DNA of 14,398 bases from Fischerella sp. (GTDB lineage: Bacteria > Cyanobacteriota > Cyanobacteriia > Cyanobacteriales > Nostocaceae): positions 1 to 14,398 of the forward strand of contig JANZYY010000044.1 in the NCBI GenBank assembly GCA_026419705.1, read 5' to 3'. Position 1 is the first letter of the stretch. Every line of letters starts with the position of its first letter. This document shows positions 1 through 6,394 of this stretch, piece after piece. The translations under genes and the position numbers were made by a program. The notes below the pieces were generated by a model. It worked only from the letters and a program-made list of their open reading frames with translations. It did no database searches and was not told where the DNA came from.

Positions 1-119
1 CGATCGCAGTCTTGATTACCAACTCCATCAGCACTGATGGGAAATCTCATTGGTTAGAAGGAGCTTTGCTTCTGATTACCTATGCTGTTGTTGGCACAGC
101 ATTCTACTTTCATCCTTAA
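1..119 (+). CDS. C-terminal end of a calcium/proton antiporter (partial)
   Basis: The window starts inside this gene. The first complete codon is at position 3 and the stop TAA is at 117-119, leaving 39 codons. The visible residues include TDGKSHWLEGALLL followed by a hydrophobic stretch that ends FYFHP. This matches the last transmembrane helix of the ChaA/CAX family of Ca2+/H+ exchangers, whose C-terminus typically reads DGxSxWLEGxxLL...FxxHP. Members are integral membrane proteins that extrude or sequester Ca2+ using the proton gradient. The assignment rests on this tail only, so the family is fairly secure while substrate and full length cannot be judged. The next gene begins 41 bases downstream on the same strand and could share the transcript. 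Confidence 0.72.
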   Translation, partial: IAVLITNSISTDGKSHWLEGALLLITYAVVGTAFYFHP

Positions 120-160
120 CAGTGCCAAATCTCCCATTCTAATTTTTTGAGGTCATCTCC

Positions 161-1126
161 ATGTCAAGTGAAGCAAGAATCAAAGCTCAATCCTCAGATA
201 TTGAAGTCAAAGCAGAGTCTAGTATTCAGTTAGCGAGAATTTCGACTCACCAACCTCCTCGTTTAGGATTTTTTGCCGCGGTTGCGAATGGAATCGGACA
301 AGCAATCAGCGATGTCGCATCCCAAGCGGGAAAAGTTATAACTGATACTACGGCTGGTATGGCAGAAGTAATTAATGACATGGCATACCAAGCTGGAAAA
401 ACGGTTCTGGAAACTGCTGCTAATGTTGGAGAAGCGCTTGATAGCGTCACACCTCCTGGTTTAGCATATCTATCTGCAACAGCCAACAATATGGGTGAAG
501 TGATTGGCAGTGCTGCTTTCTTGACTGGAAGAATGGTAGCAGGAACAACAGCTGGTTTTGGTGAAGCGATCGGGAATGCTACCTCCCAAGCAGGCCAAGC
601 TGTCGCTCAGACGCTATCTGAAGTCATAGAAAATATTCCCTCGCCCACATCCAAGCTCGCGATGCAAGAATTCGGAGGTAGCTTAATTGGAGCTACCGTT
701 GGAGAAACAGTGGGGGGAACAGTCGGAGCTGTGGTAGCCGGGATTGCAATTGGACCAGCAGGCGCGATTGTCGGTACTCAAGTAGGCAGTGTTGTTGGTT
801 TTACCATTGGAGCACAGCTTGGGGAAGATACGATCCGACAAGTCAATCAGATCGCTCAAAAAAATTCTAAACACCAACAAGGAAGTTGGCTAGGTAACAC
901 AGCCTGCAATTTCTTAGGTGAAACTGGTACAACTGTTATCGGTGGAGTAATTGGGGTTACAGTACTGGGTCCAAAAGGTAAAGAAGTTGGCAGAAAAATT
1001 GGCATGTTGGTAGGTAGACAAACAGACTGGAACTTTAACACAAAAACCACAGATCGTGTCGGAGTTGGAAAGGAAAAAAGTAGCAGTCTTGGTATATCTT
1101 ATATAAAAGACTCCACCCTCCGCTAA
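161..1126 (+). CDS. Ala/Gly-rich repeat protein with glycine-zipper segment, unknown function
   Basis: I do not recognise a named family. The 321-residue protein has a polar N-terminus (1-35), then about five degenerate 22-residue repeats at roughly 43-65, 66-87, 88-108, 109-131 and 132-153. Their shared pattern is N/G-x-G/A-E-A/V-I...QAGK-x-V...T-T/A-A. Residues 172-221 form a glycine-zipper-like tract with many GxxxG spacings (GGSLIGATVGETVGGTVG and onward), and a shorter glycine-rich stretch follows near 258-290. There is no signal peptide. The repeats would make long amphipathic helices and the glycine zipper suggests membrane insertion or helix packing, which is inference. The ATG at 161 has GAGG (149-152) eight bases upstream. 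It lies 41 bp after the antiporter tail, so co-transcription is plausible. Confidence 0.6.
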   Translation: MSSEARIKAQSSDIEVKAESSIQLARISTHQPPRLGFFAAVANGIGQAISDVASQAGKVITDTTAGMAEVINDMAYQAGKTVLETAANVGEALDSVTPPGLAYLSATANNMGEVIGSAAFLTGRMVAGTTAGFGEAIGNATSQAGQAVAQTLSEVIENIPSPTSKLAMQEFGGSLIGATVGETVGGTVGAVVAGIAIGPAGAIVGTQVGSVVGFTIGAQLGEDTIRQVNQIAQKNSKHQQGSWLGNTACNFLGETGTTVIGGVIGVTVLGPKGKEVGRKIGMLVGRQTDWNFNTKTTDRVGVGKEKSSSLGISYIKDSTLR

Positions 1127-1352
1127 TAGAGTCAGTAGGGTAAAGCTTGCATTCACAGTATTCCTCTACATCAACTTGTTCAAAATCGGAACTTCAAGCT
1201 AGTTTCGCAGATGTGGTCGGACATCTTGGTAGAAAATGCGCTATCAAAGGTAGTATAACTACTCACACAACTGCGTTCTACCTCAACCTGCAGAAAGTCA
1301 AGATGCTTACACCGAGCAAAAACAAGTAGAAGAAACTATCCAGCTTACTCAA

Positions 1353-1425
1353 TGGAGAATAGGGGATTTGAACCCCTGACCTCTGCGGTGCGATCGCAGC
1401 GCTCTACCAGCTGAGCTAATTCCCC
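1353..1425 (-). tRNA. tRNA-Ala, anticodon CGC
   Basis: Read on the minus strand, a complete 73-nt cloverleaf is visible. The acceptor stem is GGGGAAT/ATTCTCC (one G.U pair), the D arm GCTC/GAGC, the anticodon stem CTGCG/CGCAG, a five-base variable loop, the T arm AGGGG/CCCCT with loop TTCAAAT, and the discriminator A. CCA is not encoded. The seven-base anticodon loop ATCGCAC gives anticodon CGC, which reads the alanine codon GCG; the discriminator A and the G3.U70 pair are the alanine identity elements. A full HIP1 octamer (GCGATCGC, 1390-1397) lies in the anticodon arm and its last three bases are the anticodon. The gene lies 93 bp downstream of the HAD gene on the same strand. Confidence 0.93.
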
Positions 1426-1486
1426 AAATAGCTTGTTTGTCTATTGTTGATTGTTGTTTGGGAATAATCAAAAAATACCCAACAAC

Positions 1487-1514
1487 AACGAACTACCAAC
1501 TACTAACAACTCCC
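1487..1514. repeat. Heptamer repeat cluster (four degenerate units)
   Basis: Four units, AACGAAC TACCAAC TACTAAC AACTCCC, lie between the tRNA and the HAD gene. They belong to the same heptamer family as clusters near 3347, 7452, 12471 and 13469. Just upstream, GTTGTTTGGG (about 1463-1472) can pair with CCCAACAAC (about 1478-1486), giving a hairpin beside the repeats. Confidence 0.6.
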
Positions 1515-1518
1515 TATT

Positions 1519-2247
1519 TTAACATTCATCTGCGGTCGTTTGGGACTGTTTTTGCGAATACACTTCTTGTACGCGTTCTAGTTCTAAATCAGTTAGATAA
1601 TCTACAGTCCAGTTTGCTAGACGTTGAAGCAGATGAAACGGGTAGGTATTTGCTACACCCACAACTTGCATCCCTGCGCGTTTTGCTGCTTGGATACCCG
1701 CTGGGGTATCTTCAATCGCTAAACATTCGCTTGGTTGCAGGTTCAACCCGGGATATGCTTGGTTGAGGCGTTCTACAGCTAACAGGTAACCATCAGGTTC
1801 TGGTTTACTGGTGGTGATATCGTCTCCAGCTACAATTACAGGAAAGTATTCAGTTAGTTTGGCACGTTCCAGAACAAGTTCTATTTCTTTACGAATTGCA
1901 CCACTAACTAGTGCTATGTTTAAATTGCGCGATCGCGCCTGAAATATCAGGTCATCTAAACCAGGATATAAAGGTAATTTTTCCAGCTTTTCTAATTCCA
2001 AGGCATACAGTTTTGCTTTCTTGAGCAACAGTTGAGTTAAGTACTCTTGTGTCACAACACGACCACGACGAGTGAGCAAATCATGTAAACAGGCGCGATC
2101 GCTTCGTCCTAGAGAAGCTTGACGTTCATCACTTCGTTGAGGTTGGAGGTTTTCTTGAATGAGAATTTCATCAATTAATTGTAGATGAATAGACTCATCG
2201 TTAATGATAACGCCATTAAAGTCAAACAGAACTGCCTTTAAAGTCAT
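1519..2247 (-). CDS. HAD-superfamily (subfamily IA) phosphatase/phosphomutase-like hydrolase
   Basis: The 242-residue protein carries all four HAD motifs. Motif I is FDFNGVI with nucleophile Asp9; motif II is the Ser of VSGAI; motif III is the Lys in TTSKPEPDGY; motif IV is IEDTPAGIQAAKRAGM. The helical cap between motifs I and II matches the beta-phosphoglucomutase/phosphoglycolate-phosphatase group, soluble cytoplasmic enzymes acting on sugar phosphates or similar small phosphates. Position +2 after the nucleophile is Asn11, where most phosphatases have the general acid/base Asp; this occurs in some family members but makes the reaction uncertain. The ATG overlaps the stop of the upstream methyltransferase by 4 bp, so the two are translationally coupled. 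The natural substrate cannot be named from sequence. Confidence 0.85.
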   Translation of the reverse strand: MTLKAVLFDFNGVIINDESIHLQLIDEILIQENLQPQRSDERQASLGRSDRACLHDLLTRRGRVVTQEYLTQLLLKKAKLYALELEKLEKLPLYPGLDDLIFQARSRNLNIALVSGAIRKEIELVLERAKLTEYFPVIVAGDDITTSKPEPDGYLLAVERLNQAYPGLNLQPSECLAIEDTPAGIQAAKRAGMQVVGVANTYPFHLLQRLANWTVDYLTDLELERVQEVYSQKQSQTTADEC

Positions 2248-3128
2248 GCCATTGTATCAAAAGCTGGAGAGAGTATGTTAGCTGTCGTCAGAGCGCACTG
2301 GCGTAGCTGTGTTTGAGCAGTTTCTGCTCCTGCGATGGGTTTTATACCGCTTGTCACTTGGTTGAGCCACCACACATCCTGGGTTTGTACTGCTGCAAAG
2401 CCTGCTGCACCCATCCATGCATCTACACTACCAGTTGCATACTCGCGAATATAAGGCTCTTCAAATACATCGTTAAGCCATTCTAACTGACGTAGAGTCT
2501 TTTGATTCCCATCCAGAATCAACACTTGTCCACCAATTCGCAACAACCGAAAAGCTTCCCGTAGAATCGCTTCAGATACTGTTGGCGGTGTTTCGTGAAA
2601 CAACAAAGCAGCTGTTACTAAGTCAAAATAATCACTTGGAAAATTAGTTTTTTCCGCATTCCCATGTTGCCAATTTATATTTAAGCCAGCACTTTCGGCC
2701 TTATGAGCAGCTCTTACCAACATGTAGGGCGACAAATCTAAGCCGATGACTTCAGCTTCCGGGAAAGCCTGCTTCAGCATTAAGGTCGTCGAGCCTGTAC
2801 CGCAGCCCAAGTCGATCATGCGTCGCGGTACGACTTTGATCGCCTCAATTAAGCTGTAGCGCACCCAAGTTTCATTTGGTGGTAAAACGTATTGCGTGAC
2901 AGCATCGTAAGTCACCGCCGCATCAGAGTTGAGATATCCACCTTTAATGCCGTGGAAGTTTTGGCTACTGTAGTAGGTAGGAATTGCGATCTCGGCGCGT
3001 CGAAAGCGATCGCCCTGTTTCTCCCAATCTATACTCTTTGCATAACGCCGTAGTTCCTCTTCATTAATGAAAAAACGTACTATAGGTGATAGAAAACGCT
3101 CCCAGATAGTATCTTGACGAACAGCCAT
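2244..3128 (-). CDS. Class I SAM-dependent methyltransferase
   Basis: The 294-residue protein has a Rossmann-fold methyltransferase core. Motif I is DLGCGTG at residues 106-112; the acidic residue that binds the ribose hydroxyls follows in VIGLDLSP (Asp131); FDLVTAALLFHETP (168-181) corresponds to motif post-II/IV; and LLRIGGQVLILDG (195-207) to the strand before the C-terminal part. It resembles the UbiE/Methyltransf_11-type small-molecule enzymes. About 100 residues precede the core (TIWERFLSPIVRFF and onward) and are probably a substrate-binding cap. The acceptor is not predictable. Its last four bases overlap the start of the HAD gene, which argues for a common operon. It is divergent from rtcB across a 260-bp spacer. 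Confidence 0.85.
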   Translation of the reverse strand: MAVRQDTIWERFLSPIVRFFINEEELRRYAKSIDWEKQGDRFRRAEIAIPTYYSSQNFHGIKGGYLNSDAAVTYDAVTQYVLPPNETWVRYSLIEAIKVVPRRMIDLGCGTGSTTLMLKQAFPEAEVIGLDLSPYMLVRAAHKAESAGLNINWQHGNAEKTNFPSDYFDLVTAALLFHETPPTVSEAILREAFRLLRIGGQVLILDGNQKTLRQLEWLNDVFEEPYIREYATGSVDAWMGAAGFAAVQTQDVWWLNQVTSGIKPIAGAETAQTQLRQCALTTANILSPAFDTMA

Positions 3129-3228
3129 ATAATTTTCAGACTCGGCACACCATTAAAACTGCAGTTACTTTATTTACAAATTGTAATACATTTTCTGCAA
3201 GTTATATTTGCCTTGTATCAGGATAGGG

Positions 3229-3257
3229 TTGACATTGATTATTTTAAATACTACAAA
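3229..3257 (+). promoter_or_regulatory. Candidate sigma-70-type promoter for rtcB
   Basis: A perfect -35 box TTGACA (3229-3234), a 17-bp spacer and TACAAA (3252-3257, four of six matches to TATAAT) lie in the spacer between the divergent methyltransferase and rtcB genes. Transcription would start near 3264 and leave a leader of about 125 nt that includes the heptamer hairpin at 3311-3374. Prediction by eye only. Confidence 0.45.
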
Positions 3258-3310
3258 TATATTACAAGAGTTACAACCTCTTAGAGGTAGTAATTCCTCT
3301 GAAAAAAAAT

Positions 3311-3374
3311 AGTTAGTTGTTAGTGATTTTTATTTCCAAACAACCGCTAACAACTAACTACTAACCACTAACAA
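3311..3374. repeat. Heptamer repeat cluster forming a hairpin in the rtcB leader
   Basis: Four consecutive heptamers, CTAACAA, CTAACTA, CTAACCA, CTAACAA, occupy 3347-3374. The left arm AGTTAGTTGTTAG (3311-3323) is the exact reverse complement of 3347-3359, so the element can fold into a 13-bp stem with a 23-nt loop. It ends 14 bases before the rtcB ATG, and no Shine-Dalgarno is visible in between, so the structure sits where it could influence translation. That role is inference. Confidence 0.75.
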
Positions 3375-3388
3375 AATTAAATAAAATT

Positions 3389-4918
3389 ATGCCTTACGAA
3401 AAATTAGAAATTTCCACACCATCCCCTGTTTTATCTTGGGCAAATCATCCCTTGGGTTCAGAAGAAACCAAGATGGCTAAAAATGTTGCATCATTGCCAT
3501 TTGTATTTAAACATGTAGCACTGATGCCAGATGTTCACTTAGGTAAAGGAGCTTTGGTTGGTTCTGTAATTGCAACTAAAGAAGCGATTATTCCTGCGGC
3601 TGTAGGTGTAGATATTGGTTGCGGAATGTGTGCTATAAAAACACCATTTCGGGGTGAACAACTAGAAGGCAAACTCAAAAAAATTCGTCAGGATATAGAA
3701 GCAGCAATTCCTACCGGTTTCAATGAAAATAAAGACATTGAAAAAGCTGTAACCAACTGGCAAAGCTGGCGAAATTTCCAAGACTTGCATTCAGGGGTGC
3801 AAGATTTGCAAGGCAAAGCTATGCGACAAATGGGTTCTCTGGGTGGGGGTAAACAATTGCCCCTTACTGTAGTAATACAGTAATTAAAACTCGTCCAAAT
3901 CGGTGAAGGCTGAGATTGCTAACACCGAGGGAAGTGGTAAAACACCCCGTAGAGAGCAGAGGGACTTGGGCATCCTAAGTAATTAGGATGAAGGTGTGCT
4001 CCGAACTATACCGAATAGGAAGGTATAGAACCAAGCAGAAATGTCTTGGTCAATTGCAACTTTCATTAGTAATGAAGATAAATTTATTACTACTCATTCG
4101 GTTGAGCGTTCTATGAAAGTGTTAGGTAGAAGCCGAAACAGTGTTGAATTTAGACTGTGGAGACTTAGCAAACTTAACAAGCAATTAGTAACAAATTGAA
4201 TCACTTTATTGAGGTTTGCCTCGATACAGAGAACCAAGTTTGGCTGATGCTGCATTCTGGTTCCCGCAATATCGGTAACAAGCTAGCACAGTGCCACATA
4301 AACACAGCTAAAGAATTAGCAAAAATGGCAGGTAATAAATTACCTGACCCAGATTTAGCACATTTTGTGGCTGGTACGCCGGAATTTCAGGCATATTGGC
4401 ATGATTTGCAATGGGCGCAGAATTATGCACGTTTCAACCGCGATGTCATGATGGCACGATTTAAGCGCATTATCGAAAAACATCTAGCAGGTGGAAAAGC
4501 GACAAAACCTTTATTAGAGGTGAATTGTCATCACAATTATGCCGAAAAGGAAGTACATTTTGATGAAGAAGTCTACATCACTCGCAAAGGTGCGGTTCGC
4601 GCCCAAGCAGAAGATTATGGCATTATCCCTGGTTCAATGGGAGCAAAATCTTACATAGTTAAGGGTAAAGGTGATGTCCACAGCTTCTGTTCTTGCTCTC
4701 ATGGTGCTGGACGTTTGCTATCAAGAAATAAGGCAAAAGGTGTCTACACGCTGGATGATTTGATCGAACAAACAAAAGGCGTGGAATGCCGCAAAGATGC
4801 AGGCGTTTTAGATGAAATCCCCGGTGCTTATAAACCAATAGATCAAGTCATGGAAAATCAGTCTGATTTGGTCGAAGTTGTAGCCACACTCAAGCAAGTT
4901 GTGTGCGTGAAGGGGTAA
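3389..4918 (+). CDS. rtcB: RtcB-type RNA ligase (tRNA-splicing/repair ligase), split by a group I intron
   Basis: The gene reads as two exons, 3389-3850 (154 codons) and 4199-4918 (239 codons plus stop). Joined they give 393 residues, close to the usual 400-480. RtcB joins RNA 3'-phosphate or 2',3'-cyclic phosphate ends to 5'-OH ends using GTP and Mn2+. Visible active-site residues are Asp75 and Cys78 (GVDIGCG), Asn155-His156 (GGGNHFIEV, restored only by joining), His173 (LHSGSRNIG), His265/266 (NCHHNY) and the guanylated His322 (SCSHGAGR). The break falls exactly between GGG and N of the conserved motif. Unspliced, exon 1 reads ten more codons into the insert and stops at 3881-3883. The ATG at 3389 has no clear Shine-Dalgarno. 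No archease or rtcA neighbour is present. Loss of function is unlikely because both exons are free of other damage. Confidence 0.93.
3851..4198 (+). ncRNA. Group I self-splicing intron inside rtcB
   Basis: Sequence folded by hand. P1: exon GGGGU (3846-3850) pairs with GCCCC (3859-3863), giving the required U.G at the 5' splice site. P2: TTACTGTA/TACAGTAA (3864-3871/3876-3883), GTAA loop. P3: GTCC/GGAC (3893-3896/3962-3965). P4: TCGGTG/CACCGA (3900-3905/3923-3928). P5: GGC/GCT (3908-3910/3918-3920), with AA in both J4/5 and J5/4. P6: GGG/CCC (3929-3931/3946-3948), extended by GTG/CAC. P7: GAGCA/TGCTC (3954-3958/3997-4001). P8: CATCCTAA/TTAGGATG (3971-3990), GTAA loop. P9: CTATACC/GGTATAG (4006-4012/4022-4028), then ACCAAG/CTTGGT (4030-4035/4045-4050). 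P10: ATT (3856-3858) with exon AAT (4199-4201). The intron ends in G (4198). Removal restores the GGGNHF motif in frame. The subgroup is not assigned. Confidence 0.93.
4041..4199 (+). CDS. Intron-internal ORF, 52 aa, DNA-binding-domain-like remnant of a homing endonuclease
   Basis: This ORF lies in the 3' third of the intron and begins in the loop of the hairpin after P9. Its pattern (NEDKFI, then LGRSRNSVEFRLWRL) resembles the Myb/SANT-like helix-turn-helix modules at the ends of bacterial and phage intron endonucleases. No nuclease motif (LAGLIDADG, HNH, GIY-YIG) is present, and the reading frame upstream is closed by a TAG at 4026-4028. It is therefore either a degenerate leftover of a larger endonuclease or a stand-alone small protein. 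Its stop TGA uses the last two intron bases and the first base of exon 2, so it is complete only in unspliced RNA. AGGAAGG (4017-4023) lies about 17 bases before the ATG, too far for a good ribosome site. Expression is uncertain. Confidence 0.5.
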   Translation: MSWSIATFISNEDKFITTHSVERSMKVLGRSRNSVEFRLWRLSKLNKQLVTN

Positions 4919-4950
4919 ATTTATCTGTATATATCTGTGTCTAATTAGTT

Positions 4951-4979
4951 GCCCCACTGTACTCAATGGGGCTTTATTT
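4951..4979 (+). terminator. Rho-independent terminator after rtcB
   Basis: GCCCCA (4951-4956) and TGGGGC (4967-4972) form a 6-bp GC-rich stem with a 10-nt loop. TTTATTT follows directly. It lies 33 bases past the rtcB stop and just before the convergent parA-like gene. Confidence 0.75.
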
Positions 4980-4982
4980 GTA

Positions 4983-5888
4983 CTAGCTAACACTAGTGTA
5001 CATTTTAAGTTTTTGTACTAACTCTTGGGTTAACTGAGAAAATGCTTTTGATCCTGATGATTGGGGATTGTTTAAAACAACCGGCATAAAACTATCAACA
5101 GCCTTGGCAACATTCACATCAATTGGTATTTGTGTCTGACAAATTTTTTCCTCACCAAAATCTTGATGAACTCTTTGCATAACTTGTTTGTAGTATCTGC
5201 CCGTTAGCAAGTTAGCATTAGACATTGTAAATACTATTCCCAACATCCGAATATCAATTTTTGCTTCATGTTCGTGACTTTCTTTCAATTGGGCAATTCG
5301 CCTTTCTAGCAACTGAATACCCACTACGGATAAAGGTTCTGGTTTAGCAGGGAGGATGTAGAAATTACTAGTTGCTAAAGCGCTACGAGTCAAAAGATTA
5401 TAACCTGGAGCACAGTCTAAGATAATAAAATCGTAATCTTGGCGAACAGGTTCTAAAATTTTCCCCAGTAAAACTCTTTCAAAGCGATTCCAAATCGTTT
5501 CAAAGTCTTTTTCACCCAATGTCACTGCTTGCTCGTGCAGCATGGCGGAAACGACAAACTCATCATAAAGATCGATATCTCCTGGTATTAAATCTAATCC
5601 TTGCAGGTTACAAATTCCGGGTTGAATAATTTCTTGAATGGTGTGTTTTGCTTTTGCCTCCGGCGTGATAATTTGGTCGATTAGATACCTAAACGTCTTT
5701 CTGTATTTTCTACGCTTGGCAAACTCCACAGGCGACATCATACTGAGTGTTGCACTAATTTGCGTGTCTAAATCAAGAACAAGCACTCGCTTGCCATGTT
5801 CTTTTGCTAAACAAGTGGCTATATTGACACTGAGTGTCGTTTTACCGACACCACCCTTCATATTTGCAGTTGCAATTACATATCCCAT
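4983..5888 (-). CDS. ParA/MinD-family ATPase (orphan)
   Basis: The 301-residue protein starts with the deviant Walker A box KGGVGKTT at residues 11-18 (signature Lys11 and Lys16), followed by the Walker A' aspartates in VLVLDLDTQ (Asp39/Asp41) and a Walker B-like DFIILDCAPG near residue 150. This is the ParA group of dimerising ATPases that position plasmids, chromosomes or protein cargoes on nucleoid or membrane surfaces. It lacks an N-terminal helix-turn-helix, as in chromosomal or small ParA proteins. No ParB or centromere-like repeat is adjacent, so partition of a replicon is not supported; cargo positioning or a regulatory role is possible. AGAGGA eight bases before the ATG (5902-5897 on the minus strand) supports this start. 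It converges with rtcB. Confidence 0.88.
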   Translation of the reverse strand: MGYVIATANMKGGVGKTTLSVNIATCLAKEHGKRVLVLDLDTQISATLSMMSPVEFAKRRKYRKTFRYLIDQIITPEAKAKHTIQEIIQPGICNLQGLDLIPGDIDLYDEFVVSAMLHEQAVTLGEKDFETIWNRFERVLLGKILEPVRQDYDFIILDCAPGYNLLTRSALATSNFYILPAKPEPLSVVGIQLLERRIAQLKESHEHEAKIDIRMLGIVFTMSNANLLTGRYYKQVMQRVHQDFGEEKICQTQIPIDVNVAKAVDSFMPVVLNNPQSSGSKAFSQLTQELVQKLKMYTSVS

Positions 5889-6394
5889 TGATTAAGTCCT
5901 CTGATGACGCATTCTCATCTAGGTAGCGCAAACGTCTGGTTAGCAAGTGAAAACTTTTGGTAAATTTAAGATTTTCCAATTCTGAAAAAATTGGTGCTGG
6001 CGATATTTTCTCCGCTAAGCAGTCAGAATTATAACAGTGAAGCGTTCATTTAGCAGACAGGGAAAACTAGATGTTTGTCACCAATGAATTTTGCAAGCAG
6101 TGTAATTGAGCAATACTTGGGTAAAATCAGCTACTTATTATTAATGAGTAAACGGCAGGCGGTTATTTTTCTTTCAAAAACAGCGATCGCAAAAACTCAT
6201 ACCAATTTCAAAAAAAGAATGCAATACATCGAGCTATTAGAACAAATCGCAACTAAGGGCGAGCAACAGAACATAACCAACCTAGAAAATAAAAGAGTCA
6301 TACCCACGCGATCGCCCACCTCACTCAACACTACTCAACTACAATAGGGATAGACATTGTTGAGATTTGTATAGTTACTTAGGGATAACCTGTT
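5889..6394. other. 505-bp intergenic region without a convincing gene
   Basis: This spacer separates the divergent ParA-like and ABC ATPase genes. It holds two HIP1 octamers (about 6183-6190 and 6309-6316) and a small inverted repeat, CCAATT/AATTGG (5976-5981/5989-5994). An open frame of 90 codons (6075-6347) starts with TTG, has no ribosome site and no recognisable composition, so I do not call it a gene. Promoters for both flanking genes should lie here, but no good -35/-10 pair stands out. Confidence 0.6.

Noticed and set aside
1147..1329. 60-codon open frame starting at TTG, and a second open stretch to about 1380
   Set aside because: No ribosome site, no recognisable domain, and the readable hydrophilic stretch near 1278-1355 is in another frame and runs into the tRNA. 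It could be an old gene remnant, but nothing supports a call.
3389..3883. A separate 164-residue truncated RtcB as the real product
   Set aside because: The last ten codons come from the intron; the second exon is intact and in frame once the group I intron is removed.
3851..4198. Intein or group II intron as the nature of the rtcB insert
   Set aside because: An intein must keep the frame open, but stops occur. The 5' end lacks GTGYG and the 3' end lacks the AY of group II introns, while all group I pairings are present.
6075..6347. 90-codon open frame between the ParA-like and ABC genes
   Set aside because: TTG start without Shine-Dalgarno, no hydrophobic core or motif, and length explained by low stop density and HIP1 sites.
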